Origin: Pseudomonas palmensis
GTDB taxonomy: Bacteria; Pseudomonadota; Gammaproteobacteria; Pseudomonadales; Pseudomonadaceae
Length of the DNA stretch: 64,000 nucleotides
Assembly: GCF_017848315.1 (NCBI RefSeq)
Contig: NZ_JAFKEC010000022.1
Coordinates: 1-64,000, forward strand
Direction: 5' to 3'
Positions 53,076 through 61,177 of this stretch are shown here, piece by piece. Position numbers and translations under genes: made by a program. Below the pieces are notes generated by a model. It ran no database searches. It had not been told where the DNA came from and saw nothing but the letters and a program-made list of their open reading frames with translations. Position 1 is the stretch's first letter. Each line of letters starts with the position of its first letter.

Positions 53076-55601
53076 TCAAAAGGCGCCCGCCGCAGGCAAC
53101 GAATGCCTATCAAAAACGGTGGAGAACTTGCGGCACTCCAGCCCGGCCTTACTTGCCCACTCTCGCCCCATAGCGCCCTTCTCAGCCAGAAAAGTCGGTG
53201 TCACATAGATGCGCTTCGTGATGAAGTCATCATTCTGCGTAGGGTACCTGATGTCGTTGCGTGACTGCTTCAAGTCCCTCACCGCTTCCTGAGTGAAATC
53301 CCTCTGTCTTCGCTTGAACTCGTTTGCACCGTCACACCATCGGCAAAATGCCCGCCATAGATCGTCCTGAGTGACAGCAGCAGTAACAGGAAACTCAGTC
53401 TCTCCGGCCAGCCACCGACGGACAAAGTACCGTGGCGCTGGCAGACTCCCATCGATGAGGCCCTGCTTCTCCTCGTTGAGCGGAGGCTTTGTATGGGGGC
53501 TGAAGCCCGTTAAATCAAGGCTCATGAGGTATTCGTAGAACGCGGCAATGCCACCGCTATCGATCTCTGCCACTAACGCCTCGAAATACTCCTTGGGTGG
53601 TACACGGTCCACGTAGAGCACCAGATAACGCCGATCACCATCATCAAGGGCCAGCGGCACCGTTGAGTTGGACAGGAACACGAAGTTGAGGTGGTTTCGC
53701 TCTTCTCGCACCGGCATGTTCTTCTCGTTGATCTGAAGCGTATCACCGGTAACCAGGTGCTTGAGTACACCTTTGTAATGACGCATTTCCTCCCGGCTGA
53801 CAACTTCCTCGGCCAAGGCAAACAATTTGCGGCTTTGCCAGCCGGTGAACTGGCTTTCCAACTGCGCCTGCCCAATTGTCGTGCCGTAAGTGCCGTAGAT
53901 CTCCCTTACCACCTTTTCCCATAGCAGACTTTTACCAGGGCCTTCTGCACCAAACATCACTACCGCTGTAGCCATCTTGGCGCCAGGGTGCTGCAATGGG
54001 TAAGCGATCCACTTGAGCAAGAAACGGTATTCATCGGCCCTGTTGTTACAGAGCAACCCCAGATGCTGCAAGATCAACTTGCAGCCATCTTGGCCTCTCG
54101 CATCACGGTCTGCGTGGAAGCCGTCGAACAGATTAAGCATCATCGGGCTGCATGTTTCTGTCGGGTCAAATACCACGTCCTGAGCCATACGCCGATGTTC
54201 ACTTTCCTGCCACCACTTGTAAGTCGTGCGCCCGACCGCCTCACGAATGGCAGAGAGCTTGATCATCCGTGCACGGGTGCAATCCCATGCCACGTCCGAG
54301 CCATAGACAACGACAAAGTCCTTGAGCAGTTCCTGCTCCCGAATCTTGAAGCCCCCCGCGCCCTTAGGTGGGTGTGAGTCGGCCTCAAACTGCTCTTCCG
54401 GCCACTCAGGAGAAGGGGCGCAGGGAAGAGGATCTGGCTCAGCGGCTGGTACGTCCTCCACAGCTGCAACTGGCTGCGCAGGACGCTCACCGGTAGGGGC
54501 GCGGGGAAGGCCCTGCGCCGGCGGAACCGGGCGAGATAGCCCAACAATCTGGGCTGCTGCTTTTGTCGCCGCAGACACGTTGCCGCCATGGCTCAGAATG
54601 CAGAACACGTCGAACGCATCGTTCTTATGGCCATTGTTGAGCGGATCGGAGCTGTGGTGAGAGAACAGCTTATCGTCGACGATTGTTACTCCAGGCAACC
54701 CACTGCTGCTTTGAGGGCAGAGCCATTTGTTCCCCTGACGCTTGTACCCGTGCGCCTCGATCAGAGAAGCGAGGTCATGTAACCGATTGAATTCGGGGAT
54801 CACCTTGGGCAGCTCGCGACCACTACGCGCCGCAGGGTGGCGCTGCTCAACGGGCGCAGGCTTTACCTGAGCCGGCTTACTCACCCACGGGCAAACCTGC
54901 TCGGCACCACGCTTGAAATCCTCCCAACCCTGCCAGATTGCCAACAGCTCAGGCGGCAACTCAGGAAGTCCGCCCGGCTTAGGCGGATTGATCCAGATGT
55001 ATGGCTTACCCGTACCTGGATGAATTGACGGTGGTAAAACGTCCTGCACCAAACCGGCACGCAACTCCAGCACCGTGAACTTCTTGAATGGCTCCGCAGC
55101 CAACCGCATAGCGCCTTCACGAGTTGCATCACCCGCCTCTTTCGCTGCATTGGCCTGATCCATCAATGCCTTGAAGATCGATCCGTCGGGGTCTTTCTGG
55201 CTTGGCCAGGTTAACGAATGTCGGCTCAGTTCAACCCCGTCAGGCACGCGGAACAACAACCTTAAACGGGCTGGGTTTCCCACTACTGTCGGGTAGGCAT
55301 CCGCGAGAGCGTCCAGATCCAGGCCGAGCTGGGCACCCAGCACGAATCGGGTCCACTCGACGTCATCGACATCCAGCGAGCAGACCCTGCTTGGACCCAA
55401 CACGACCCCAAGGTTATGCGAAGGGTTCGCCTGCCAGAACGCCTCAGCGCTATCAGCGTCAGTGAAGTAACCGCCCGGCTTGTTCCAACCCATCCCTTTT
55501 GGTGTTTTCTCACCAGGCTCAATCGGCACCAGGGCAAGCCCAAACGTCTCGATATAGCGCCGCGCCCATGCGGCGATTGGCATTCCGTTGCGCTCACTCA
55601 T
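53076..55601 (-). CDS. Replication protein: prim-pol N-domain fused to SF3/D5-type helicase
   Basis: 841 residues. The N-terminal bifunctional primase/polymerase domain shows VCSLDVDDVEW with catalytic acidic residues near 77-80. A middle linker contains a zinc-ribbon-like HHSSDPLNNGHKNDAFDVF. The helicase domain has Walker A GAEGPGKS (about 551-558) and B-type LFALAEEVVSREEMR, then NMPVREERNHLNFVFLSNS (DUF5906-like). It takes the place of lambda O/P. ATG 55601 overlaps the TraR-like stop. Confidence 0.87.
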   Translation of the reverse strand: MSERNGMPIAAWARRYIETFGLALVPIEPGEKTPKGMGWNKPGGYFTDADSAEAFWQANPSHNLGVVLGPSRVCSLDVDDVEWTRFVLGAQLGLDLDALADAYPTVVGNPARLRLLFRVPDGVELSRHSLTWPSQKDPDGSIFKALMDQANAAKEAGDATREGAMRLAAEPFKKFTVLELRAGLVQDVLPPSIHPGTGKPYIWINPPKPGGLPELPPELLAIWQGWEDFKRGAEQVCPWVSKPAQVKPAPVEQRHPAARSGRELPKVIPEFNRLHDLASLIEAHGYKRQGNKWLCPQSSSGLPGVTIVDDKLFSHHSSDPLNNGHKNDAFDVFCILSHGGNVSAATKAAAQIVGLSRPVPPAQGLPRAPTGERPAQPVAAVEDVPAAEPDPLPCAPSPEWPEEQFEADSHPPKGAGGFKIREQELLKDFVVVYGSDVAWDCTRARMIKLSAIREAVGRTTYKWWQESEHRRMAQDVVFDPTETCSPMMLNLFDGFHADRDARGQDGCKLILQHLGLLCNNRADEYRFLLKWIAYPLQHPGAKMATAVVMFGAEGPGKSLLWEKVVREIYGTYGTTIGQAQLESQFTGWQSRKLFALAEEVVSREEMRHYKGVLKHLVTGDTLQINEKNMPVREERNHLNFVFLSNSTVPLALDDGDRRYLVLYVDRVPPKEYFEALVAEIDSGGIAAFYEYLMSLDLTGFSPHTKPPLNEEKQGLIDGSLPAPRYFVRRWLAGETEFPVTAAVTQDDLWRAFCRWCDGANEFKRRQRDFTQEAVRDLKQSRNDIRYPTQNDDFITKRIYVTPTFLAEKGAMGREWASKAGLECRKFSTVFDRHSLPAAGAF

Positions 55602-55801
55602 CGGCGGCGCTCCCGCAGGTCCTGGCAACTGATGCAAGTCTCACAGCCGGACACCGCCAGTTGGCGTGGTAACGGAATGGCTTCATCGCAGTCAGCGCAG
55701 AACTGAGCGCTTGGCTGCTGCGAAAGGCGAGTACGGCGCCCAAGGGCGAGCTGCAGCAGGTAGTCGGCCTGGTCATTGGCCATATCAGCTTCATCAGCCA
55801 T
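55598..55801 (-). CDS. TraR/DksA-type zinc-finger protein
   Basis: 67 residues. CADC and CISC form the C4 zinc finger with the conserved IPLPRQLAV(S)GCETCISC. Small TraR proteins bind the RNA polymerase secondary channel and mimic DksA plus ppGpp, so it may tune host transcription early in infection. Overlaps both neighbours by a few bases. Confidence 0.87.
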   Translation of the reverse strand: MADEADMANDQADYLLQLALGRRTRLSQQPSAQFCADCDEAIPLPRQLAVSGCETCISCQDLRERRR

Positions 55802-56282
55802 CGATATGATCCTCCATCGCCTGACGAGCACCGGCCATGATGCCCAGCACCTCGCGGATCACATCGGCACCCTGCTTTTCCAGGTCCAGCACTTCGTGCA
55901 GCTCCCAGTGCTTGTCGGCGGCACCTTTATGCAGGCTCGCAACGAACTCGCCCGCTTCACCTAGCAGCTTGCCGACAGCCTTCAGTGCCTCACGGCTGGC
56001 AGGTACGGGAATGGGGCGGTACCAGACGGCACCCGCCGGCCTGACCAAGGCATCAAGCAGGCGTGGGTCGGCGGTCAACCGGACCATATCTTCCAGCTCG
56101 TCCGGAGTCAGCCAACGGCGCTCTTCGTCATGCTTGAGCTTCTTTTGCAAGGCGTCGTTCTCGACGACCATTTCGAATGCCAGGCGGGTGATACCGCCTG
56201 AATAGTCACGCCCAGCGCGATAAAGCGCATGGCGCAAAGAAAGGACCGGGCCAGCGCCCGGCAACAGATCAGTGCGACTCAT
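55794..56282 (-). CDS. CII-like regulator (phage regulatory CII / CP76 family)
   Basis: 162 residues. LSLRHALYRAGRDYSGGITR, LAFEMVVENDALQKKL and RRWLTPDELEDMVRLTADPR follow the CII/CP76 pattern; a helical C-terminus continues to the stop. In its place between cro and the replication genes it mirrors lambda cII and could control lysogeny. ATG 56282 (MSRTDLLPGAG) was chosen; the frame is open upstream through the leader. Confidence 0.65.
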   Translation of the reverse strand: MSRTDLLPGAGPVLSLRHALYRAGRDYSGGITRLAFEMVVENDALQKKLKHDEERRWLTPDELEDMVRLTADPRLLDALVRPAGAVWYRPIPVPASREALKAVGKLLGEAGEFVASLHKGAADKHWELHEVLDLEKQGADVIREVLGIMAGARQAMEDHIDG

Positions 56283-56395
56283 AACCGTAAAACCCCTGTT
56301 TACGGTGTAGCCATAGGATTGGGTACGACCTATCCTACGACCACGACCGATGTGCTGTGCTAAACGTGCTGTGCGGCACGGTGCGTTGATTGAGT

Positions 56396-56504
56396 CGTCC
56401 GGTATGTCTTGTGGTGAGAAGACCGGACGGCGGGTTGCGGCGGCGCTATGCGCCGTCATAGCTGAGCTGGGGATCATCTTGTGGTGAGAGGCCTCAGCTC
56501 AGCT
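56396..56504 (-). promoter_or_regulatory. Structured leader downstream of cro with two motif-bearing hairpins
   Basis: Two inverted repeats, 56396-56403/56422-56429 (CGTCCGGT) and 56460-56468/56496-56504 (AGCTGAGCT), each display the same 13-mer TCTTGTGGTGAGA in the loop (56407-56419 and 56477-56489, exactly 70 bp apart). On the leftward transcript it reads TCTCACCACAAGA. Possibly an antitermination (nut/put-like) or RNA-binding element. Confidence 0.5.
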
Positions 56505-56507
56505 TTC

Positions 56508-56717
56508 CTATTCGGGCTTCGGCTTACGCCGACTCCCTATTGGGCGGATCTCAAATGCGAAGAATCCTCCTGCGTCATTGCTGCGGACGCGGATATCACG
56601 CGAAGAGCTGAGCATCTGAGAGACCGCGCTCTGAGTGACACCGAGCAATTCAGCCAACTCCGGCTGGCTTCGATCCTTCGCGAACTCGCGCAAAGGCACT
56701 CCAAATTCTTCTTCCAT
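56508..56717 (-). CDS. cro: Cro-like repressor
   Basis: 69 residues. A helix-turn-helix at about 12-33 (SQPELAELLGVTQSAVSQML) in a compact Cro fold. GAGGA lies eight bases before ATG 56717; a GTG at 56741 is also in frame. First gene of the leftward early operon and divergent from cI across the operator region. Confidence 0.8.
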   Translation of the reverse strand: MEEEFGVPLREFAKDRSQPELAELLGVTQSAVSQMLSSSRDIRVRSNDAGGFFAFEIRPIGSRRKPKPE

Positions 56718-56747
56718 CCCTTTCGTCCTCGACGGGTTCACGTGTGA

Positions 56748-56823
56748 ATATTAGTGTTACTTCTTTATCAGAGCAAGATAAATATAAGCATCACTCTTTG
56801 ATAGGGATAAGCGCCGCTAATAT
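56748..56823. promoter_or_regulatory. Divergent cro/cI operator and promoter region
   Basis: Leftward promoter of cro: -35 TTGCTC (complement of 56771-56776), 17-bp spacer, -10 TAATAT (complement of 56748-56753). Operator-like AGTGTTACT (56753-56761) overlaps its -10, and a second site, reverse AGTGATGCT, lies at 56787-56795. A weak rightward -10 TAATAT (56818-56823) would start cI mRNA within a few bases of its ATG. Confidence 0.6.
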
Positions 56824-56833
56824 TGTGAGTGGC

Positions 56834-57532
56834 ATGACTACTAAGCCCTCCTACATCGCCGAAGAAGCAGCCCGCCTGAAGGCCATCTACAAAGCCCGGA
56901 AGTCGGTCGACCCGTCCCTCAATCAAGAAAAGGTGGCGCATGACTGTGGCTGGGCAAGCCAAAGCGTGGTCAGCCAATACATGACGGGGAAGATTCCACT
57001 CAATATCGCTGCATTGATGAGTCTCAGCAGGGCATTGAGCTTCGCTCCTCACGAAGTCAGCCCGCGCCTCGCTGAGACGCTCGGCATCGCCAACCAGCCA
57101 AGCCTTGGCAGCGTTGAAAACGCTACGAACATGGGCTCCGCTGGGCGATTGTTACCCGTCGTTGGATACGTAAAAGCTGGGGCCTTCTGCGAGGCTGTTG
57201 CTTTTCAGGCAAGTGATGCTGATGAATGGGTCGAGGCCGGAGGCCCAGCAGGACCGCGCTCATTCATTCTTCGGGTTGAAGGGTTCAGCATGGAGCCAGA
57301 TTTCAAACCTGGCGAAAAGGTTGTGATCGACCCTGACATGCAGTGGGAAACAGGTGACTTTGTAGTTGCTAAACGAGTGCGGGACCAAGCGGTGACACTA
57401 AAGCAACTGCGCCGTGAAGGTGGCGAATTCTACCTGTACGCAACCAATCCAGACTGGCCGGAAAGGATCATTCGAATGGACGAAGAATGGTCAATATGTG
57501 GCCGAGCACGCCGAAAAATTGTCGACCTTTGA
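56834..57532 (+). CDS. cI: CI-type prophage repressor (HTH plus S24 peptidase)
   Basis: 232 residues. The HTH is around LNQEKVAHDCGWASQSVVSQ (29-48). The S24 domain has the Ala-Gly cleavage bond at 115-116 (VKAGAF), catalytic Ser152 (EGFSMEPDF) and Lys180 (VVAKR). RecA-stimulated self-cleavage should therefore induce the prophage after DNA damage. ATG 56834 has no ribosome site, consistent with a nearly leaderless message. A terminator follows. Confidence 0.9.
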   Translation: MTTKPSYIAEEAARLKAIYKARKSVDPSLNQEKVAHDCGWASQSVVSQYMTGKIPLNIAALMSLSRALSFAPHEVSPRLAETLGIANQPSLGSVENATNMGSAGRLLPVVGYVKAGAFCEAVAFQASDADEWVEAGGPAGPRSFILRVEGFSMEPDFKPGEKVVIDPDMQWETGDFVVAKRVRDQAVTLKQLRREGGEFYLYATNPDWPERIIRMDEEWSICGRARRKIVDL

Positions 57533-57539
57533 TACCAAG

Positions 57540-57562
57540 AGCCCGCTTTCAGCGGGCTTTTT
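57540..57562 (+). terminator. Intrinsic terminator of cI
   Basis: Arms AGCCCGCT (57540-57547) and AGCGGGCT (57551-57558) followed by a T run (57558-57562), eight bases past the cI stop. It keeps cI transcription from entering the rightward early operon. Confidence 0.9.
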
Positions 57563-57583
57563 CACGCCCGGCAATCAGTATTT

Positions 57584-57625
57584 ATTAGTGATACTGTTGA
57601 CTTCTTAAATCAGTGATACTAATTT
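57584..57625 (+). promoter_or_regulatory. Rightward early promoter flanked by two CI-type operators
   Basis: TTGACT (57597-57602), 17-bp spacer, TAATTT (57620-57625). Two exact AGTGATACT sites (57587-57595 and 57612-57620) flank the -35 and abut the -10; the second extends to ACTAAT as at cro. Occupation by CI should silence the operon that starts at 57,663. Confidence 0.7.
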
Positions 57626-57662
57626 TGTCTCGCCTTAGCCCTCTCACCACAGAGATCGAGAC

Positions 57663-57842
57663 ATGCCAAACGCACAGCACACAGACCAATGCCAAGTATT
57701 CCTGCACCCCACCGCATGCAGCAGTCGCTCGGCCGTAAACGCAATTCAGCAACGCATCGGGCGACTGATCATCACCACACCGAAAGGCAATGCACAGGCT
57801 GTCAGCCCTGCCACCGATCAGCTCGGGGGTAATGCGGCATGA
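57663..57842 (+). CDS. Small phage protein, 59 aa
   Basis: First gene of the rightward operon (MPNAQHTDQCQVFLHPTACS). No domain recognised. The stop overlaps the next start as ATGA. The leader just upstream contains CTCTCACCACAG (57640-57651). Confidence 0.65.
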   Translation: MPNAQHTDQCQVFLHPTACSSRSAVNAIQQRIGRLIITTPKGNAQAVSPATDQLGGNAA

Positions 57843-58357
57843 GCGCTTTCGTAGTCCCATTCCCCAAGCAAGACCTGTTGCACCAGGTACTTGCGGCAGG
57901 CGGCACCATGACGTGCCCTCTCTTTCGTCCTACAGCACAATTTGACGCCGATGTTGCGGTCGAGCTGAGCGATGAGCATGCACACATCAAGGTAGCGTTT
58001 CAGGGGCTGACGGGTTCACTGACCCTTCCACGCGGCGACCGGGCCAACCATCTGCACCTGCGCGACTTCATTCAGGACGTAGCCAACGGGCGCACAGAGG
58101 CCGGACGCACTCAACAGGCCATCGCCCTGATGCAAGCACTCGAACACGTAGAAACGGTGCTACAGCCCGGCCAGGTTGCGTACATCACACCCACCATATC
58201 GGACGTGCATCCCTTCGGAGCAGTGGTCACGAACGGGCTGGGTGAAGTGTGCGCAGCAGCCATGGGCAGCAGCAAAGAGCACCTGGCCGAACTGATCAGC
58301 CGCAAGTTGCAACGTTACCCCGAGGGGACCGGAGAGCGCGCATGTGCGACACGCTAG
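57839..58357 (+). CDS. Hypothetical phage protein
   Basis: 172 residues without a recognised domain. A beta-rich N-terminal half (VELSDEHAHIKVAFQGLTGS) is followed by helices. Coupled by overlap to the upstream 59-residue gene and overlapping the PrtN-like gene by 16 bp, so part of one operon. Confidence 0.65.
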   Translation: MSAFVVPFPKQDLLHQVLAAGGTMTCPLFRPTAQFDADVAVELSDEHAHIKVAFQGLTGSLTLPRGDRANHLHLRDFIQDVANGRTEAGRTQQAIALMQALEHVETVLQPGQVAYITPTISDVHPFGAVVTNGLGEVCAAAMGSSKEHLAELISRKLQRYPEGTGERACATR

Positions 58358-58581
58358 CTCAGTTGCGTCGCCAGTGGACCACCCCATGCCCAACTTTGAG
58401 CGCAGTACGGGAGCACTACTTCCCGCACATCAAGACGGACCGGCACCTGCGCAACCTGATCAACGCCGGCCGTATCCCACTCAAGCTGAGCAAGCTGCAC
58501 CGCTCTGTACGCGCCGAGCACGTGGTCTACCTGCATGAACTCGCTGCTTATCTGGACGCACAAGCCCAGTCAGCAGCATGA
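58342..58581 (+). CDS. PrtN-like transcriptional activator (pyocin activator family)
   Basis: 79 residues. The family core reads VREHYFPHIKTDRHLRNLIN, AGRIPLKLSKLHRSVRAEHV, VYLHELAAYLDAQ. In P. aeruginosa PrtN turns on pyocin genes after DNA damage; here it may regulate phage late or early genes or cross-talk with resident tailocins. GGAG lies seven bases before ATG 58342. Confidence 0.8.
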   Translation: MCDTLAQLRRQWTTPCPTLSAVREHYFPHIKTDRHLRNLINAGRIPLKLSKLHRSVRAEHVVYLHELAAYLDAQAQSAA

Positions 58582-58668
58582 CAAGGCGGCCCCGGCCAAC
58601 AGGGGCAATCGCCCTGCCGCTCTCACCACGGCTTACACATGCGGCGGGCACACTTTGGAGCACAGCAC

Positions 58669-59175
58669 ATGCAACCACAGCAAATCATCCTTGCCCTGGC
58701 CACTCTCTGGCTGTTCACGCTGGTGGCACTGCCATTCCTGTTCAACGCAGCTTGCCGTCGAGCAAAAGAAAGCGGCTTAGCCGCGGGGCTCGCACAGCGG
58801 GAAGCCGACCATGCCAGGCAGATCGCCGTCCTGAACGCGGACATTGATGCCATCGCCCAGGAACGCCTGACAGAACAGCGGGCGCACCTGCTGGCAACGA
58901 GTCAGCGGCTGGCCCACATCGAAGAACTTGAAGCCAGGATCATGTCGTACACAGGGCTCGCCGTGACGAAGGCCGACTACGAGCACCTTAAAAACGCTGC
59001 TGAAACCCTGCGCCTTGCCCGCAACACCTGGCAAAAGCTGCAAGGCACCGAGCCGTGGTGTTCACGCGCATACGCCGAATGCCAAGGCCTGCTGGGGCTG
59101 GCCAGCCGCATCCATTCGGAGCTTAGGAAAGCACCGCCAGCAACTACAACAGCAAAGGAATGCACTCATGCGTAA
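58669..59175 (+). CDS. Membrane-anchored coiled-coil phage protein
   Basis: 168 residues: one N-terminal membrane helix (ILALATLWLFTLVALPFLF) and a long coiled coil (about 40-100), then a short cysteine-containing tail. GGAG precedes ATG 58669. CTCTCACCAC lies 47 bp upstream (58621-58630). Function unknown. Confidence 0.65.
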   Translation: MQPQQIILALATLWLFTLVALPFLFNAACRRAKESGLAAGLAQREADHARQIAVLNADIDAIAQERLTEQRAHLLATSQRLAHIEELEARIMSYTGLAVTKADYEHLKNAAETLRLARNTWQKLQGTEPWCSRAYAECQGLLGLASRIHSELRKAPPATTTAKECTHA

Positions 59176-60841
59176 GCACGTACTGAAGCACTTCCACCTG
59201 TGCTGTGGCCTGGGCGGCGGAGCCAAGGGCTTCAACAAGTCCAAGCCCATCGTGGGCAACCTGCAGGCCGAGTGGCAATGCATTGGCGGCGTCGACGTGG
59301 ACCCGGCCGGGCTGGCGGACTTCGAACGACTGAGCGGCGCAAAGGGCACCATGCTGGACCTATTCACTCGCGATCAGTACACCCGCTTTCATGGGAAGGA
59401 GCCGCCACTAGGTTGGCGAGAAGCCACGCCGGAAGACATCCGCCGTGCTGCAGGTGGCCAGCGGCCCGATGCCGTGTTCATCAGCTCGCCGTGCAAGGGG
59501 GCCAGCGGCCTGCTGTCGGAGAAGATGAGCCTGACACCGAAGTACCAGGCACTGAACGAGCTGACGCTACGCTGCATCTGGCTGTTCGGCGAGGCATGGG
59601 CCGACGATCCGGTACCGCTGCTGGTGTTCGAGAACGTGCCGCGCCTGGCATCACGAGGTCGGCACCTGCTCGACCAGATCAACAGCCTGCTTTCCAGCTT
59701 TGGTTATGCCGTGGCCGAGACCACCCACGATTGCGGCGTGATCGGTGGGCTGGCACAGAGCCGCAAGCGCTTCCTGCTGGTCGCCCGCCATGTCGAGAAG
59801 GTACCGCCCTTCCTGTACGAGCCTGAACACAAAAGCCTGCGTGCCGTGGGCGACATTCTCGGGCGCATGCCGCTGGCCGGCGATGTCGAAGCTGCCGGGC
59901 CGATGCATCGAGTGCCGGCGCTGCAATGGAAGACCTGGGTGCGCCTTGCCCTAGTCGAAGCCGGCAAGGACTGGCGTAGCCTCAATGACCTGGAGATCGA
60001 GGACGGGTACCTGCGCGACCTCATCATCGTGCCCGAAGCCTATTCAGGTTACCTGGGCGTTAACCAGTGGGATAAATCGATCGGGACAGTCGCCGGCCGG
60101 TCCAGCCCCACCAACGGCGCGTTCTCGATCGCAGACCCGCGTTCGAAGCCCGGCGCCCTGCAGTACCAGCAATACGGTGTACGGCGCTGGGGCGATACCA
60201 GCGGTGCGGTGATTGGTGTGAAGTCGCCCGGGCAAGGCACGTTCAGCGTAGCCGACCCTAGGCGCGCAGGCGGCGGCTTCGGCAAGTACCTGGTTACGCC
60301 GTACGACAACGCTGCCGGCACGGTGATTGCTGGCAGCACCACAGGGCAAGGTGCGTTCGCGGTGCAAGACCCACGACCTGGTATGCGCCGAGTGAAAGGA
60401 GACGCGTACCTGCATGGCGGGCATTACGGTGTGGTCGACTGGAATGGCCAGGCCGGGGCTGTGTCGGCGAGCGCTCGCCAGGACAACGGCCGCTGGAGTG
60501 TCGCCGACCCACGGGTGCCTGCCGCCAATGATCGCCTGACCTGCATCATCACCAGCCTCGACGGCACCTGGCACCGACCGTTCACCACTCTTGAGCTGGC
60601 AGCCATTCAAAGCCTGGTTGAGCCAGAGGAGCAGTTCGAACTGGACGGCCTCAGTGACCAGGCGTGGCGTGAGCGGATTGGCAATGCGGTACCACCAGGC
60701 GCGGCCGAGGCCATAGCCGATGTAATGGGCACCACCCTGCTCCTCGCCGCCCAGGGTGAAACCTTCATGCTCAGCAGCATGCCGATCTGGGTCCGGCCGA
60801 TTGCAGTTGGACTCAGCGTGTCTCAACAGGAGGCAGCATGA
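59168..60841 (+). CDS. DNA cytosine-5 methyltransferase
   Basis: 557 residues. Motif I FHLCCGLGGGAKGF (9-22), motif IV SSPCKGASG with catalytic Cys109, motif VI ENVPRL (Glu155), motif VIII QSRKRF, motif X GNAVPPGAAEAI. The region between VIII and X, where target recognition lies, holds four repeats of about 40 residues (296-325, 336-365, 374-403, 419-449), each ending in an ADPR- or QDPR-type turn. No restriction enzyme is adjacent, so anti-restriction or regulatory methylation is likely. ATG 59168 overlaps the upstream gene. Confidence 0.88.
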   Translation: MRKHVLKHFHLCCGLGGGAKGFNKSKPIVGNLQAEWQCIGGVDVDPAGLADFERLSGAKGTMLDLFTRDQYTRFHGKEPPLGWREATPEDIRRAAGGQRPDAVFISSPCKGASGLLSEKMSLTPKYQALNELTLRCIWLFGEAWADDPVPLLVFENVPRLASRGRHLLDQINSLLSSFGYAVAETTHDCGVIGGLAQSRKRFLLVARHVEKVPPFLYEPEHKSLRAVGDILGRMPLAGDVEAAGPMHRVPALQWKTWVRLALVEAGKDWRSLNDLEIEDGYLRDLIIVPEAYSGYLGVNQWDKSIGTVAGRSSPTNGAFSIADPRSKPGALQYQQYGVRRWGDTSGAVIGVKSPGQGTFSVADPRRAGGGFGKYLVTPYDNAAGTVIAGSTTGQGAFAVQDPRPGMRRVKGDAYLHGGHYGVVDWNGQAGAVSASARQDNGRWSVADPRVPAANDRLTCIITSLDGTWHRPFTTLELAAIQSLVEPEEQFELDGLSDQAWRERIGNAVPPGAAEAIADVMGTTLLLAAQGETFMLSSMPIWVRPIAVGLSVSQQEAA

Positions 60842-60981
60842 CCAGTAAACCCAAGTTCATCGTGGCCCAGGCAGCCCCGATGATGGTTGTAGCCTTTGGC
60901 TTTTGCGCCGGACTCGGCTTCATGGCTGCACAAGAATTGTGGTGGGCCTTAGGCGGATGGGTAGGGCTGTGCCATGGCTAA
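60838..60981 (+). CDS. Small membrane protein, 47 aa
   Basis: Hydrophobic peptide (PMMVVAFGFCAGLGFMAAQE, then a Trp/Gly-rich end). AGGAGG lies upstream within the methyltransferase gene, whose stop it overlaps as ATGA. Likely one or two membrane segments. Function unknown. Confidence 0.6.
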   Translation: MTSKPKFIVAQAAPMMVVAFGFCAGLGFMAAQELWWALGGWVGLCHG

Positions 60982-61177
60982 TCCCGCACGCATCTGGCGG
61001 CTCATCAGTTGGGTCTTGGCCGGCGCACTGATCGTCGCGCTGATACAACTGCACCAGGCCCCCACCACCACCCGGCCAGGCACTAGCACGTTATCGACTG
61101 TTAACAACATCATCGGTTACGAGCATCTAGCCCTGAGCCCGATCACCCGCAGAGCCCATGAGAGATACTCCTTGTGA
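60974..61177 (+). CDS. Small single-TM phage protein
   Basis: 67 residues: N-terminal helix (IWRLISWVLAGALIVALIQL), then a short Thr-rich and basic tail. Overlaps its neighbours by eight and four bases. Function unknown. Confidence 0.6.
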   Translation: MANPARIWRLISWVLAGALIVALIQLHQAPTTTRPGTSTLSTVNNIIGYEHLALSPITRRAHERYSL

